Below, piece after piece: positions 1 through 8,214 of a DNA stretch of 64,000 nucleotides. Source of the stretch: Promethearchaeota archaeon (GTDB lineage: Archaea; Asgardarchaeota; Lokiarchaeia; Sigyniarchaeales; SOKP01); contig JAHPZE010000017.1 in assembly GCA_019058365.1 (NCBI GenBank), forward strand, positions 22,830-86,829, read 5' to 3'. A program made the position numbers and the translations under genes. The notes beneath the pieces are model-generated. The model saw only the letters and a list, made by a program, of their open reading frames with translations, was not told the DNA's origin and ran no database searches. Position 1 is the first letter of the stretch. Each line of letters opens with the position of its first letter.

Positions 1-681
1 CCTTCTATGTTCTAAATTAAATATATACGAACGACTTTTTTTTAATATCTCTGAAAGCCAAGATTTTCCTCCTCCTCCTTTAATATATCGATTAAAAATG
101 AATAATAACTTGTTTAAAAAATCATCATTGCATTTCTTTTTATTGTAATCACCTAAAACCTCCAAAAAAGAATTATAGATTAGGTTATAGTTTGAAAAAA
201 TTTCTACATGTTCAGATATTTTTTTAATGGATTTTGGACGAATAACTAAATTAGTGGGTCTCTTATTTGATAATTCAAGCTGATACATCCATCTTTTTAC
301 TATATCCAAACTAACTCCCAAAATTTTAGTAATTTCAGATGCCACAATACGACCTTTAAACCGACGAAGCTTTACTCCCCCCGTAATAGTAAGATTAAGA
401 CATTTTTTTGAGGATTTTTCAAATTCCACGATCTCAGACTCAAGAATATAGATTAAATTAAATAATCTTTTTACAAATATAGTTTCAGTATTATCATTCT
501 TTCTAATAGGGTATTTCATTTTTTTACAAGATTGTACAGTTAGTACACTTTGGGGCGGATTGTGGTGAGATGTTATTTTGGGGGTAAGATATATAGGAGG
601 TTTGATGGAAGATGGAGTAGATGTTACTTTAGATGAGTAGGGATTAGGACATTGAACCTTATTTTGATCATCATAAAACAT
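1..681 (-). CDS. Partial HTH-containing protein, runs off left edge
   Basis: An open frame of 227 codons starts at ATG 681 and has no stop before the window edge, so the C-terminus lies outside. Residues 1-55 are polar and rich in Ser, Thr and Pro, probably disordered. Around residues 105-135 is a helix-turn-helix-like stretch (KGRIVASEITKILGVSL then IVKRW). Near residue 203 comes an unusual GGGGKSWLSEIL segment, which resembles a glycine-rich hinge more than a true P-loop because no hydrophobic strand precedes it. The HTH could suit a regulator or a transposase-like DNA-binding protein. I do not recognise the family. The next gene, on the same strand, is 195 bases upstream. Confidence 0.55.
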   Translation of the reverse strand, partial: MFYDDQNKVQCPNPYSSKVTSTPSSIKPPIYLTPKITSHHNPPQSVLTVQSCKKMKYPIRKNDNTETIFVKRLFNLIYILESEIVEFEKSSKKCLNLTITGGVKLRRFKGRIVASEITKILGVSLDIVKRWMYQLELSNKRPTNLVIRPKSIKKISEHVEIFSNYNLIYNSFLEVLGDYNKKKCNDDFLNKLLFIFNRYIKGGGGKSWLSEILKKSRSYIFNLEHRR

Positions 682-876
682 AGTATTATTTTTTTTTTGA
701 AAAACATTAATGTCTTTATCTTTAAAAATTTATAATTTATTTATAATTACTCATAGAAAATAGTAATTTATTTAAAAAGGATTTAAAAAGGATCTTTTTT
801 GATTTAGGATCCTTGTTTCTATACAAATGATTAATAGTATTGAATTTAGAAAGTGAGATATCTATTTAAGATAACA

Positions 877-1641
877 TTAGGAATATTTTGCTAACACTTT
901 CTCTATCATATTTCTTCCTTTAGTAGTAATGTAAATTTTTTCATTATTACGGATAACATATCTCTTTTCTTCTAATCTTCTCAGAGATGTATTGATATTT
1001 GAGTTAGTATGTAATTTTATCGAGGATTTAAGAGTGTTTATATCGGTCATACCGTTTTCTTCGAATAGAAGTAATGTCAATATTTCGTTAGCTGCAGATA
1101 AATCTAATGAAACAAAATTTTTGTTATCGAATTTTTCAATAAATGGGATTGGTTCTGAATTTATCGAATTAATAAGTTCCAAATTCTGATCAGAATTTAA
1201 GGGAGAATATAAACGCACCATTTCAGAAAGGCACCATTTTGCAGTAGAAATAACATATTTAGCATCAATTTTATTTGCAATAATGTCTGATATGTGGGCA
1301 CCATCTCGACTATTCCTAAATCTATATGCAATATATAATGAATCAGCAACAAGTGATTTAACATATTTTGAAATAACTTGATTATTTACTGCTTTTTCTA
1401 AACGTTCTCTTATTTTTGTTAAATCGGGACTTGAAGCTTTAGTATTTCTTACTAAATAATCTAATATTTGATAAAAATTTTCAACAAACTTCCCCAATTT
1501 TACGAGAACTGATTCAAAGTCATTTATTAAAAATTTTAAAACCATTCCTTCATAAATTTTAATTAATTTCTCTACTTCATCAATATTTGCAATGGATTTA
1601 AAAATTACAATGATATCCTTAGACTTTTCTAATTCATTCAT
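877..1641 (-). CDS. Winged-helix protein, last gene of a four-gene operon
   Basis: Product of 254 residues, unknown family. The N-terminal 170 residues are mostly helical (MNELEKSKDIIVIFKSIANI at the start). The last 75 residues look like a winged helix: a helix LSAANEILTLLLFEENGMTD, a recognition-helix-like SNINTSLRRLEEKRYV, then a wing and IYITTKGRNMI, the pattern common in archaeal wHTH regulators. Its start overlaps the end of the upstream gene by 8 bases, so the two are probably translationally coupled. It is the distal member of the block 3314 to 877. Function unknown; DNA binding is inferred only from the fold-like pattern. Confidence 0.75.
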   Translation of the reverse strand: MNELEKSKDIIVIFKSIANIDEVEKLIKIYEGMVLKFLINDFESVLVKLGKFVENFYQILDYLVRNTKASSPDLTKIRERLEKAVNNQVISKYVKSLVADSLYIAYRFRNSRDGAHISDIIANKIDAKYVISTAKWCLSEMVRLYSPLNSDQNLELINSINSEPIPFIEKFDNKNFVSLDLSAANEILTLLLFEENGMTDINTLKSSIKLHTNSNINTSLRRLEEKRYVIRNNEKIYITTKGRNMIEKVLAKYS

Positions 1642-2098
1642 TTTCCTTAATCAGATTTTGCGTATAATCAATTCCCATTTTGGTTAATTCAAATCCCTTT
1701 TTCGACTCAATATCAGTGGAACTTCTTAGGAATCCTCTCTTTATCAAGCCATTTAAAGTATCTGTCATGTTTTTTGGTTTTACAGCTCTCACTTGATCAA
1801 ATCCATTTTTAATGTGATCAATATTAAACCCAATAATGTCTTCGTAGGTAAATAAATAGTAGCAAACAATGATAGCAGTATCTGCATAAGTTTTGGGATT
1901 TATTTTAGCTATTAATTCAGGTAGAGAAATATGTTCTTTAACTTTACTAGTTTCTCGTTTTTTGTCTAAATCATCTTGTTTCAATAAAAAAGGGAGGATT
2001 AATTTAAAAGTTTCAAGTCTATATTCATCCTCAACTCCTATTATAATATCTAGAGCTTTCTTGATATTCTTCTTAATCAATTCTTCAATATCTTTCAT
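1634..2098 (-). CDS. Small winged-helix protein in four-gene operon
   Basis: Product of 154 residues. The first 65 residues are a charged helical region. From residue 70 it reads like a typical archaeal winged helix: YADTAIIVCYYLF, then a turn and VKPKNMTDTLNGLIKRGFL, then KGFELTKMGIDYTQNL as wing and final helix. The gene overlaps its downstream neighbour by 8 bases and lies 14 bases from its upstream neighbour, so it is in one transcription unit with both. The exact role is unknown. The small size and absence of a ligand domain suit a DNA-binding subunit of a complex. Confidence 0.75.
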   Translation of the reverse strand: MKDIEELIKKNIKKALDIIIGVEDEYRLETFKLILPFLLKQDDLDKKRETSKVKEHISLPELIAKINPKTYADTAIIVCYYLFTYEDIIGFNIDHIKNGFDQVRAVKPKNMTDTLNGLIKRGFLRSSTDIESKKGFELTKMGIDYTQNLIKENE

Positions 2099-2112
2099 GA
2101 TAACACCATTTT

Positions 2113-2670
2113 TTATTCATCAAGTTTTTCATTAAAAGATTTTAAAAATTCATCAATTGCATGTATATTCAATCTATATTCTCCCCGCCCAGTTCTCTTG
2201 AGTATATTTAATTTACTTAAATCCGAAACGCGAGCAGTAATTTGTTTTTTATTTAAAGTCAGTTCATCATCTAAATCATCAAGAGAGATAATTTCATTAT
2301 CACGTAAATTTTCCTCAAAAAGCATTTTTTTCTCAAGGGAAATTAGTACTATCTGTTCTGTATTTGTTAATTTATCTAAGCTTATTTTTCGGATAATATC
2401 TCCATCATTTGTAAATTTGAATAAATTACTTGCTATATGTTTTATATTTTTAATTGCTTCAGAGGAATTAGTAATCAAAATAGAGGGTTTTTTTTCAGTT
2501 TCATTAACTTTTTCATCAATATGCACAGATTTCTTAGTATCAAATTTTTTTTTGAAAATTTCAATAAAATTGGAAAAATTATCAAGAATAATATTAGGAT
2601 CATCAACTTCTATATTATCTTCAATTTCTAATTTAAAACCTTGAAAATCCGCAAATATTTTATAGTTCAA
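2113..2670 (-). CDS. Small winged-helix protein in four-gene operon
   Basis: Product of 185 residues. The N-terminal 30 residues look like beta strands (MNYKIFADFQGFKLEIEDN), followed by a charged linker. Residues 105-180 look like a winged helix: NTEQIVLISLEKKMLF, LNKKQITARVSDLSKLNIL as putative recognition helix, and GRGEYRLNIHAIDEFL as wing. Its ATG overlaps the stop of the upstream gene in an ATGA arrangement (4 bases), which indicates translational coupling. No family recognised. The beta-rich start differs from its operon partners, so the four proteins share only their C-terminal architecture. Confidence 0.72.
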   Translation of the reverse strand: MNYKIFADFQGFKLEIEDNIEVDDPNIILDNFSNFIEIFKKKFDTKKSVHIDEKVNETEKKPSILITNSSEAIKNIKHIASNLFKFTNDGDIIRKISLDKLTNTEQIVLISLEKKMLFEENLRDNEIISLDDLDDELTLNKKQITARVSDLSKLNILKRTGRGEYRLNIHAIDEFLKSFNEKLDE

Positions 2671-3314
2671 ATATTATCACCTTTTTGCTCAACTAATTCT
2701 CTAATTAAGTTTCGAGCTTTTAACATACCTTGATTTGTAATTCGATATGTTTTTCCTTCAATTTTTATAAATTTAGAATAATCTCCCCTGAAAGCTTTGT
2801 TCGAAGCTGTGGGATCTATATCAGATTTAATTAAAATTGGAGTTAATGACTGAGAACTCATTTTATCCATTTGATTAATCACTTTATTTGCATAAAGAAT
2901 TAAAAGAATTGCAATCCTTTGAGTTTCGGTTCTTGTATCTCTTTTAATAATTAATAAAATTGGAGGTACTTCATCATCAGTTCCAAAATCATAAACCATT
3001 TCAATTTTATCAGGAGCTATTTTTGAATCATATGAAATTTTTTGACATTTATTTAAAGATCCTTCGTTTCTGATCATTTTGGAAGGCAGAACACTTGTTG
3101 TTATTTCATTAAATGTATTTTCCCTTACATGTGGTTCTACCATTTCGATACTTGGGTTCTTAAATATATCATCATGGCGATCAAAATACTCGAGAAGATC
3201 TTCTAAAAATTCGAATAAATTTCCTTCATACTTATTAATTCCTAGTTTTACTAATACATTATAAATTTTGAATTCCAAATTAATGTCTAACATACTAATA
3301 TCATAGTTTTTCAT
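2667..3314 (-). CDS. Winged-helix protein, first gene of four-gene operon
   Basis: Product of 215 residues and promoter-proximal member of the 3314-877 operon. Residues 10-45 are helical. The C-terminal 85 residues form a winged-helix-like unit: TETQRIAILLILYANKVI, an SLTPILIKSDIDPTASNKAF segment, and a wing with KTYRITNQGMLKARNLI. Upstream of 3314 is a purely AT-rich stretch that could hold the operon promoter. The stop overlaps the next gene by 4 bases. Function unknown. Together with the next three genes it suggests a multi-subunit DNA-binding assembly rather than four separate regulators, but this is inference. Confidence 0.72.
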   Translation of the reverse strand: MKNYDISMLDINLEFKIYNVLVKLGINKYEGNLFEFLEDLLEYFDRHDDIFKNPSIEMVEPHVRENTFNEITTSVLPSKMIRNEGSLNKCQKISYDSKIAPDKIEMVYDFGTDDEVPPILLIIKRDTRTETQRIAILLILYANKVINQMDKMSSQSLTPILIKSDIDPTASNKAFRGDYSKFIKIEGKTYRITNQGMLKARNLIRELVEQKGDNI

Positions 3315-3488
3315 TATTTATAAACTTTTGTAAAACACATATAGTTATTTAACTATTGATAATCGTATTTAAATTTGTTTCAGACAGCTAATTCCAAATC
3401 AAGATATAATTATTAAAAAATGCTGAATTAATATATTTTGAAAGAGTATAGATTCGTATTCTCTTAAAAAAAAGGAAGAGGAGAAATA

Positions 3489-3740
3489 ATGATCCTAAAT
3501 TGTGTTAAATTATATATAAAACAAGCATTCTTTTTATATAAAATTGATAATAACACATTAAAATCTATCTATTATCGATTCTTATTAGTAAATAAAATAG
3601 GAAATAGTCGTCGCTTTTACTATAAAATAAATTCAAAATCAAGTCATAATTTATCAGATCTTAACAAATTATTTTATATAATAATGAAAGAAAGGGTCTA
3701 TTTAAAAAATTTAAAAGAATATGAAAAAATAAAAAACTAA
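3489..3740 (+). CDS. Small basic hypothetical protein
   Basis: A frame of 83 codons, very rich in Lys, Tyr, Asn and Ile, with no recognisable domain. The best argument for it is a strong Shine-Dalgarno-like GGAAGAGGAG ending about 6 bases before the ATG. The composition is close to what random AT-rich DNA would give, so it may be spurious. It lies just upstream of the decayed isomerase fragment, in a low-density accessory stretch. Confidence 0.3.
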   Translation: MILNCVKLYIKQAFFLYKIDNNTLKSIYYRFLLVNKIGNSRRFYYKINSKSSHNLSDLNKLFYIIMKERVYLKNLKEYEKIKN

Positions 3741-3849
3741 GAAAAGAGCTAATGATTTATATTTCAATTATAACCCTATTAATATTTCGCTTTATGCTTT
3801 TGATTGGGACAAAAATATCATTTGATTAATATAAAATCTCAAACAATAA

Positions 3850-4428
3850 AGGAATAACTTCGGAATTGTGCCTTGTGCTGTTATGAGTATGTTTAGTGAG
3901 GGACTTATTCCTGCTGCTTGCGAGGTTGATATCTCCGGTTTAATAGGAATGTTAATATTACAACTTGCCTCTGAGAGTCCATCAGCTATACTGGATTGGA
4001 ACAATAATTATGGTGATGATCCAAATAAAATGGTTTTATTTCACTGTAGTAACCTTCCGAAATCATTCTTTAAAGATACAAAAATGACTATTCATCCCAT
4101 AATTGCAGATCAAAAAGGTGGAGATGTGAGTTTTGGAGCAATTCAAGGGCGTATTAAAGCTAAACCGTGTACACTTTTACGAGTGGAAACTGATGACTTT
4201 TTTGGAGAAATTAAAGCGTTAGTTATAGAGGGTAACTACACAAATGATCTATTAGACACATTTGGGGGTTATGGTGTAATAGAAATTCCTAATTTACAAG
4301 AAGTTTTAAAGATGGTATGTAAAGAGGGGTTTGCTCATCATATTGCTGCATCATTGAATGAAGTGGGAGACATAATAACTGAAGCTCTTTCTAATTATTT
4401 AGGATGGAATGTTCACACTCAATTATAA
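3850..4428 (+). pseudogene. 5'-truncated L-fucose/L-arabinose isomerase-like remnant
   Basis: The translation matches the C-terminal part of the L-fucose/L-arabinose isomerase superfamily: PAACEVDISGLIGMLILQ, VLFHCSNLPKSF, the glycine-rich Ig-like barrel with GAIQGRIK, and the end EGFAHHIAASLNEVGDII. Family members are usually near 450-500 residues; only about 190 remain. Similarity-like sequence (NNFGIVPCAVMS) continues upstream of the GTG at 3868, up to an in-frame TAA at 3847, so the GTG is not a natural start. The N-terminal half with most of the substrate pocket is missing and is not seen in the 100 bases upstream. I read this as a decayed gene. A translated fragment cannot be excluded. 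Confidence 0.7.
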
Positions 4429-5970
4429 ATGAAATTCAGGTTCTAAAACGCTTTTAATCCCTTTTTGATCAATTATAACTCTAAACTTTTTATAATGGAT
4501 TTTATTTACTTTTTTTTCCTTAAATGATGTTAACTTTAAAACAAGATTTAAATGATATACTTTTGAAACGGGGATATTTTCAATCTTTTTTTTATCTACA
4601 TTCCATTTAGATATAAATTGAATTGGGTCGTCAGCATATCTTAAAAAACCTCTAACATTAAAACGAATAACGTCCGATATATCTTTTCTTCTTGTATGGA
4701 AGTGATTTATTTTTTTGTTGAACAACGTAATTTTTTTTTCATATAGAATAACATCCTCTGGTTTACCACCTTCTTCTATCGAACTAATGTTACTTGATTT
4801 CCTAATCCCTAAAATCTCAGGTGCAATCTTATCTATATTTTTAAAACTTACAATTTCTATAGATTTTCCAATTTTTTCCTTATAAAATCCATCTATAATA
4901 TCAATACGCTGATCTGGAAACATCGATCCTACTGCCTTCTGTGAAACTCCCCGAATATTCTCTTTAATTCGGTCTTTCAGCATATATATTACAACGGTAG
5001 CAATAATAAAGGGAATAGAATACATTGGAAATAATGAAAGGATTAAATAACCAAAAAATAATGAAAAAAACATAGCAACTGCAGCTGCTACTGAGTAAAA
5101 TATTTCTAATGATTGTGATTTAGGATCTTTTTTCTTTTTTTCCAAATATAAAACACTTTGTACATATTTTTTCATGATCCCTTCTTGATATGAAAAAGTT
5201 TCATTATTATCATTTTCAAGAATAATTAATGAGCTCTTTAAATATTCACGATACTGCTGCTCTTTTTCGATTACATCAATCATACTAATTTTGGTTTCGT
5301 TAGTAAATTTATCTTCAAAAGCTTTTAAAAATCTTGTAAGCCACCTTTCAATCTGTAAACTAATATATTCATCAGCAAACCGAAACGCCTCACGCGATTT
5401 TACAGGAACTTGGGAATTTAAGATCTTATTTCCTATCAATTCCAGTTTCTTTTGTAATTTTTTTATTGATTCGAGATAAGAATTTAACAAATCAGATATA
5501 TTATATTTTTTATTAAATTCATTATAGTTATTCTGCATATATTTAAATTGATCTCTTAAAGAGACTTTTGTTATATCCGCAAGTAAGCACAATTCTCTTT
5601 GAATTTTTGTTATGGTCTCCGTATTAGATCTCCCATATTCAATATCTTTCAATGCTTTCAAGATTACATTTATTGGAGAAAGGTCATTTTTCTTATCTAA
5701 TATTCCCTCTATAGGCATTTTAGGAGTTTTAAACCTTATTCGATTGTTAATGTCAGAAAAAAATTGCTCCTTACTATATGAATCCTTGTTTATCTGTAAA
5801 GAACTTGGAATAAAGAAATATGTATCAAGAAGATATGATGTTTTCTTTTTTTCGGTTATTTCCATTTTATAATCTATTTTTGACTCAAAGTTATAAAGAT
5901 CATGGCGTTCAATTGACGATTCTTTCCAATCTCTGATTTTTTCATCATCCATAGTTTTTAGAATCGTCAA
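4423..5970 (-). CDS. Two-TM cytoplasmic/membrane protein of unknown family
   Basis: Product of 515 residues. Residues 1-285 are soluble, beginning with a conserved-looking SYLLDTYFFIPSSLQ segment and then long charged helices. Residues 290-335 hold two hydrophobic segments (IFYSVAAAVAMFFSLFFGYL and SIPFIIATVVIYML) joined by a short loop, a hairpin membrane anchor. A beta-rich C-terminal domain of 170 residues follows. There is no signal peptide. The gene is co-directional with the methyltransferase at 6068-7162 and separated from it by about 100 bases. It converges with the isomerase remnant, overlapping it by 6 bases. I do not recognise the family; a membrane-anchored partner of the neighbouring methyltransferase is possible but unproven. 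Confidence 0.75.
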   Translation of the reverse strand: MTILKTMDDEKIRDWKESSIERHDLYNFESKIDYKMEITEKKKTSYLLDTYFFIPSSLQINKDSYSKEQFFSDINNRIRFKTPKMPIEGILDKKNDLSPINVILKALKDIEYGRSNTETITKIQRELCLLADITKVSLRDQFKYMQNNYNEFNKKYNISDLLNSYLESIKKLQKKLELIGNKILNSQVPVKSREAFRFADEYISLQIERWLTRFLKAFEDKFTNETKISMIDVIEKEQQYREYLKSSLIILENDNNETFSYQEGIMKKYVQSVLYLEKKKKDPKSQSLEIFYSVAAAVAMFFSLFFGYLILSLFPMYSIPFIIATVVIYMLKDRIKENIRGVSQKAVGSMFPDQRIDIIDGFYKEKIGKSIEIVSFKNIDKIAPEILGIRKSSNISSIEEGGKPEDVILYEKKITLFNKKINHFHTRRKDISDVIRFNVRGFLRYADDPIQFISKWNVDKKKIENIPVSKVYHLNLVLKLTSFKEKKVNKIHYKKFRVIIDQKGIKSVLEPEFHL

Positions 5971-6067
5971 TATAACATCACATTAGTTTTTATTTTAATT
6001 AAAAGGATAAAAAAGAGAAATATTCTTCACTCTCTTTTGAAATAAGAATAAATACAAATCTAAAAAT

Positions 6068-7162
6068 TTATTTTTTTCTTTTTATTGAAATCTCTTTTTG
6101 AAAAAATCCCGATTCGATTATATTACTCTTTTCAGTGTCTAAATTTGTAAGAATTTCAAATGGATAAAATTTGTGTACCTCATTTTGGTAATCTAAAATC
6201 CTATTTCTGGTCAAATATATCGAATACTCTGAAATATCACATCCAATCCATCTTCTCTTCAATTTTTCAGCTACAGCTAAAGTTGTTCCAGAACCACAAA
6301 AAAAATCAGCAATTAAATCTCCTTCATTGGATCCCAATTTAATAATTCTCTCGAGTAAACTATGATGCTTTTGAGTTGGAAACCCTGTCCATTCCTTTGA
6401 GGCTGGTTGTAAACAAGGTATTTTCCAGACATCATCTAATTTTTTATCTTTTACTGTTCGATATCTAACATGTCCATTCTTATCTTTCAGATTCTTGAGT
6501 ACGCCATCTATATTTACTCTCATCAACTGTTTTCTTGGTTTTTTACGAGGAATTCTTAATTCATTAAATGTGTAATTACTAGAATTAGAATATACTAAAA
6601 TCGTATCATAAGCCCTTGAAAGATTTTTCTTTCCGGCTGAATACTTATTATAATAATACCAAACAATATTATTAACAAACTTATTTTCTCCAAAAACTTC
6701 ATCTAAAATCAGTCGTATGTAATGATTAGCATGCCAATCAGAATGAACGAAAATTATACCTTTTTTTGACAGAATTTGCTTGAACAATAATATTCTTTCA
6801 TATAACATTTGCAAGTAGGAGCTTAAATCATTATTCCAGTGATCATAATATGCTATTGAATCATAGAATTTGTCATCTTCCTTAATTTTAATTTCATAAT
6901 TAGTTCCAGAAAAGAATGGAGGGTCAATATATATTAAATCAATTTTTTCTTCAAAGTTATTTAATAAAAAATATAATACGTCTAAGTTATTTCCCCAAAA
7001 TAATTTGTTAGACCGGAATTGAGGATTTATAAATCCTTCTAGTTTTTCCTTATCATTTAATGAATGATATTCGAAAGTTTTAAAAAAAGTAGGAATATAT
7101 TTTTTTAGATCTTCTGATTTAAGAGTATTCTCTTTTTTATTTTGCCAAATTAATTTAACCAT
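6068..7162 (-). CDS. Site-specific adenine DNA methyltransferase (beta class)
   Basis: Product of 364 residues with the motif order of beta-class amino-methyltransferases. The catalytic motif IV, IDLIYIDPPFFSG, lies near residue 80, and the SAM-binding FxGxG motif I (LIADFFCGSGTTLAVAEKL) near residue 290, followed by RRWIGCDIS. This is the Mod-type N6-adenine or N4-cytosine family; DPPF favours N6-adenine. The middle region around residues 180-260 would be the target recognition part. No restriction nuclease is recognisable next to it, so it is an orphan or a partner of an unrecognised effector. The two-TM protein downstream is the closest candidate. Confidence 0.9.
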   Translation of the reverse strand: MVKLIWQNKKENTLKSEDLKKYIPTFFKTFEYHSLNDKEKLEGFINPQFRSNKLFWGNNLDVLYFLLNNFEEKIDLIYIDPPFFSGTNYEIKIKEDDKFYDSIAYYDHWNNDLSSYLQMLYERILLFKQILSKKGIIFVHSDWHANHYIRLILDEVFGENKFVNNIVWYYYNKYSAGKKNLSRAYDTILVYSNSSNYTFNELRIPRKKPRKQLMRVNIDGVLKNLKDKNGHVRYRTVKDKKLDDVWKIPCLQPASKEWTGFPTQKHHSLLERIIKLGSNEGDLIADFFCGSGTTLAVAEKLKRRWIGCDISEYSIYLTRNRILDYQNEVHKFYPFEILTNLDTEKSNIIESGFFQKEISIKRKK

Positions 7163-7187
7163 TCTAATAATAGAAAGAAATGTTATT

Positions 7188-7919
7188 CTAAATTTCTTTA
7201 TTTTCTAATAAAGCGTCAAACTCTCGATCTGATACGAACCCCTTATTAATCATAATCTCCTTGATACTTTCGATGAGTTGGGGTGCTACTTTAGCTTCTG
7301 AAATTGTCTCCTCAAGTGAAGTAACTTTTTGCTTTAATGTTTTAATTTCATCTTCTTTTGCAGTTATTTCTTCTTTTAGACTTTCGGATTCTACATACTT
7401 ATCTGATCTTGATTTTTGTAAATCTTTTTTAAGGCTCTCAATTTCATTTTCTCTTTGTTGAAGATTATCTTTGAGTTTTTCTCTCTCTTTTTCTAAATTG
7501 GCCTTAAAATCATTTTTTTCCTCTTCTAAACTCTCGATTTTTATAGTGGACTCCTTTAATTTATTTTCTAATTCTGTAATCTTGGAATTAGATTCAGCTA
7601 ATTTAGTATCTAAATTTGATTTTACTAACCTCAGTTTGTTAAGCTCAGCATCTGCATATAGTTTCTCTTCTTTTATTCTCTCAAAATCTTTATGAGATGT
7701 AGAAAAATTCTCATTTAAAGCAGTTAATTTTCTCTCAGTTTCAGTGAATTTTTCCTTAATTGTTTTTAAATCTTCTGTAGTTCTTTCTAAATCTTTTGTT
7801 TTTTGACTTAATTGTTTTTCTAAATTATTTATTTTAGATCTGAGATCTAATAACACTTTTCCCTCAACAGATAATTTTTTATCTGGGCGTTCTTCAGCGC
7901 GCGCCCAATCGATTGACAT
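7188..7919 (-). CDS. Coiled-coil protein with conserved SIDW N-terminus (paralog A)
   Basis: Product of 243 residues, almost entirely a continuous coiled coil (heptad-like Leu/Lys/Glu pattern from about residue 25 to 215). The N-terminus reads MSIDWARAEERPDKKLS then EGKVLLDLRSKI, and the last 25 residues form a small globular tail (INKGFVSDREFDALLE). A paralog with the same N- and C-terminal signatures lies at 11478-12185. The short conserved ends suggest docking peptides joined by a rod. It sits 25 bases from the start of the methyltransferase, on the same strand. Cellular role unknown; scaffolding is inferred from architecture. Confidence 0.85.
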   Translation of the reverse strand: MSIDWARAEERPDKKLSVEGKVLLDLRSKINNLEKQLSQKTKDLERTTEDLKTIKEKFTETERKLTALNENFSTSHKDFERIKEEKLYADAELNKLRLVKSNLDTKLAESNSKITELENKLKESTIKIESLEEEKNDFKANLEKEREKLKDNLQQRENEIESLKKDLQKSRSDKYVESESLKEEITAKEDEIKTLKQKVTSLEETISEAKVAPQLIESIKEIMINKGFVSDREFDALLENKEI

Positions 7920-7980
7920 TTTTGTTAACCTGATTATGAATTTTATGATATATCTATATATTTATTTTAAAATTATATAC

Positions 7981-8193
7981 TTAATTTGAAATCATATTGT
8001 CTTTTAAAATTTTATTAAATTTTGTTTTTGAGGTGAAAAGTTGGTGTTTAACTTTCTCCTTGAAGTGTGAATTAAGAAAAATTTGTAAACCTTTTCTGAG
8101 AATTCCGATGTTGCCTTTCGGTAAAATTCCCTTATTAGTATTAATTAGGTCTTCCGCTCTATTTATTCTTTTATTGTCCCAACAGGAGCTCAT
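7981..8193 (-). CDS. Possible small basic protein
   Basis: Seventy codons from ATG 8193, rich in Lys, Asn and Ile, no recognised motif. It lies in the 295-base gap between the divergent genes at 7919 and 8215, where the opposite strand also has an open frame of hydrophobic composition. The charged composition makes the minus-strand reading more protein-like. No clear ribosome binding site. Support is weak. Confidence 0.25.
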   Translation of the reverse strand: MSSCWDNKRINRAEDLINTNKGILPKGNIGILRKGLQIFLNSHFKEKVKHQLFTSKTKFNKILKDNMISN

Positions 8194-8214
8194 CAGAAAA
8201 TTGTTAAAGGATCC

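Noticed and set aside
201..260. Insertion-sequence transposase at the left edge
   Set aside because: The partial protein has an HTH but no DDE, DEDD or HUH motif in the visible part, and no terminal inverted repeats were found.
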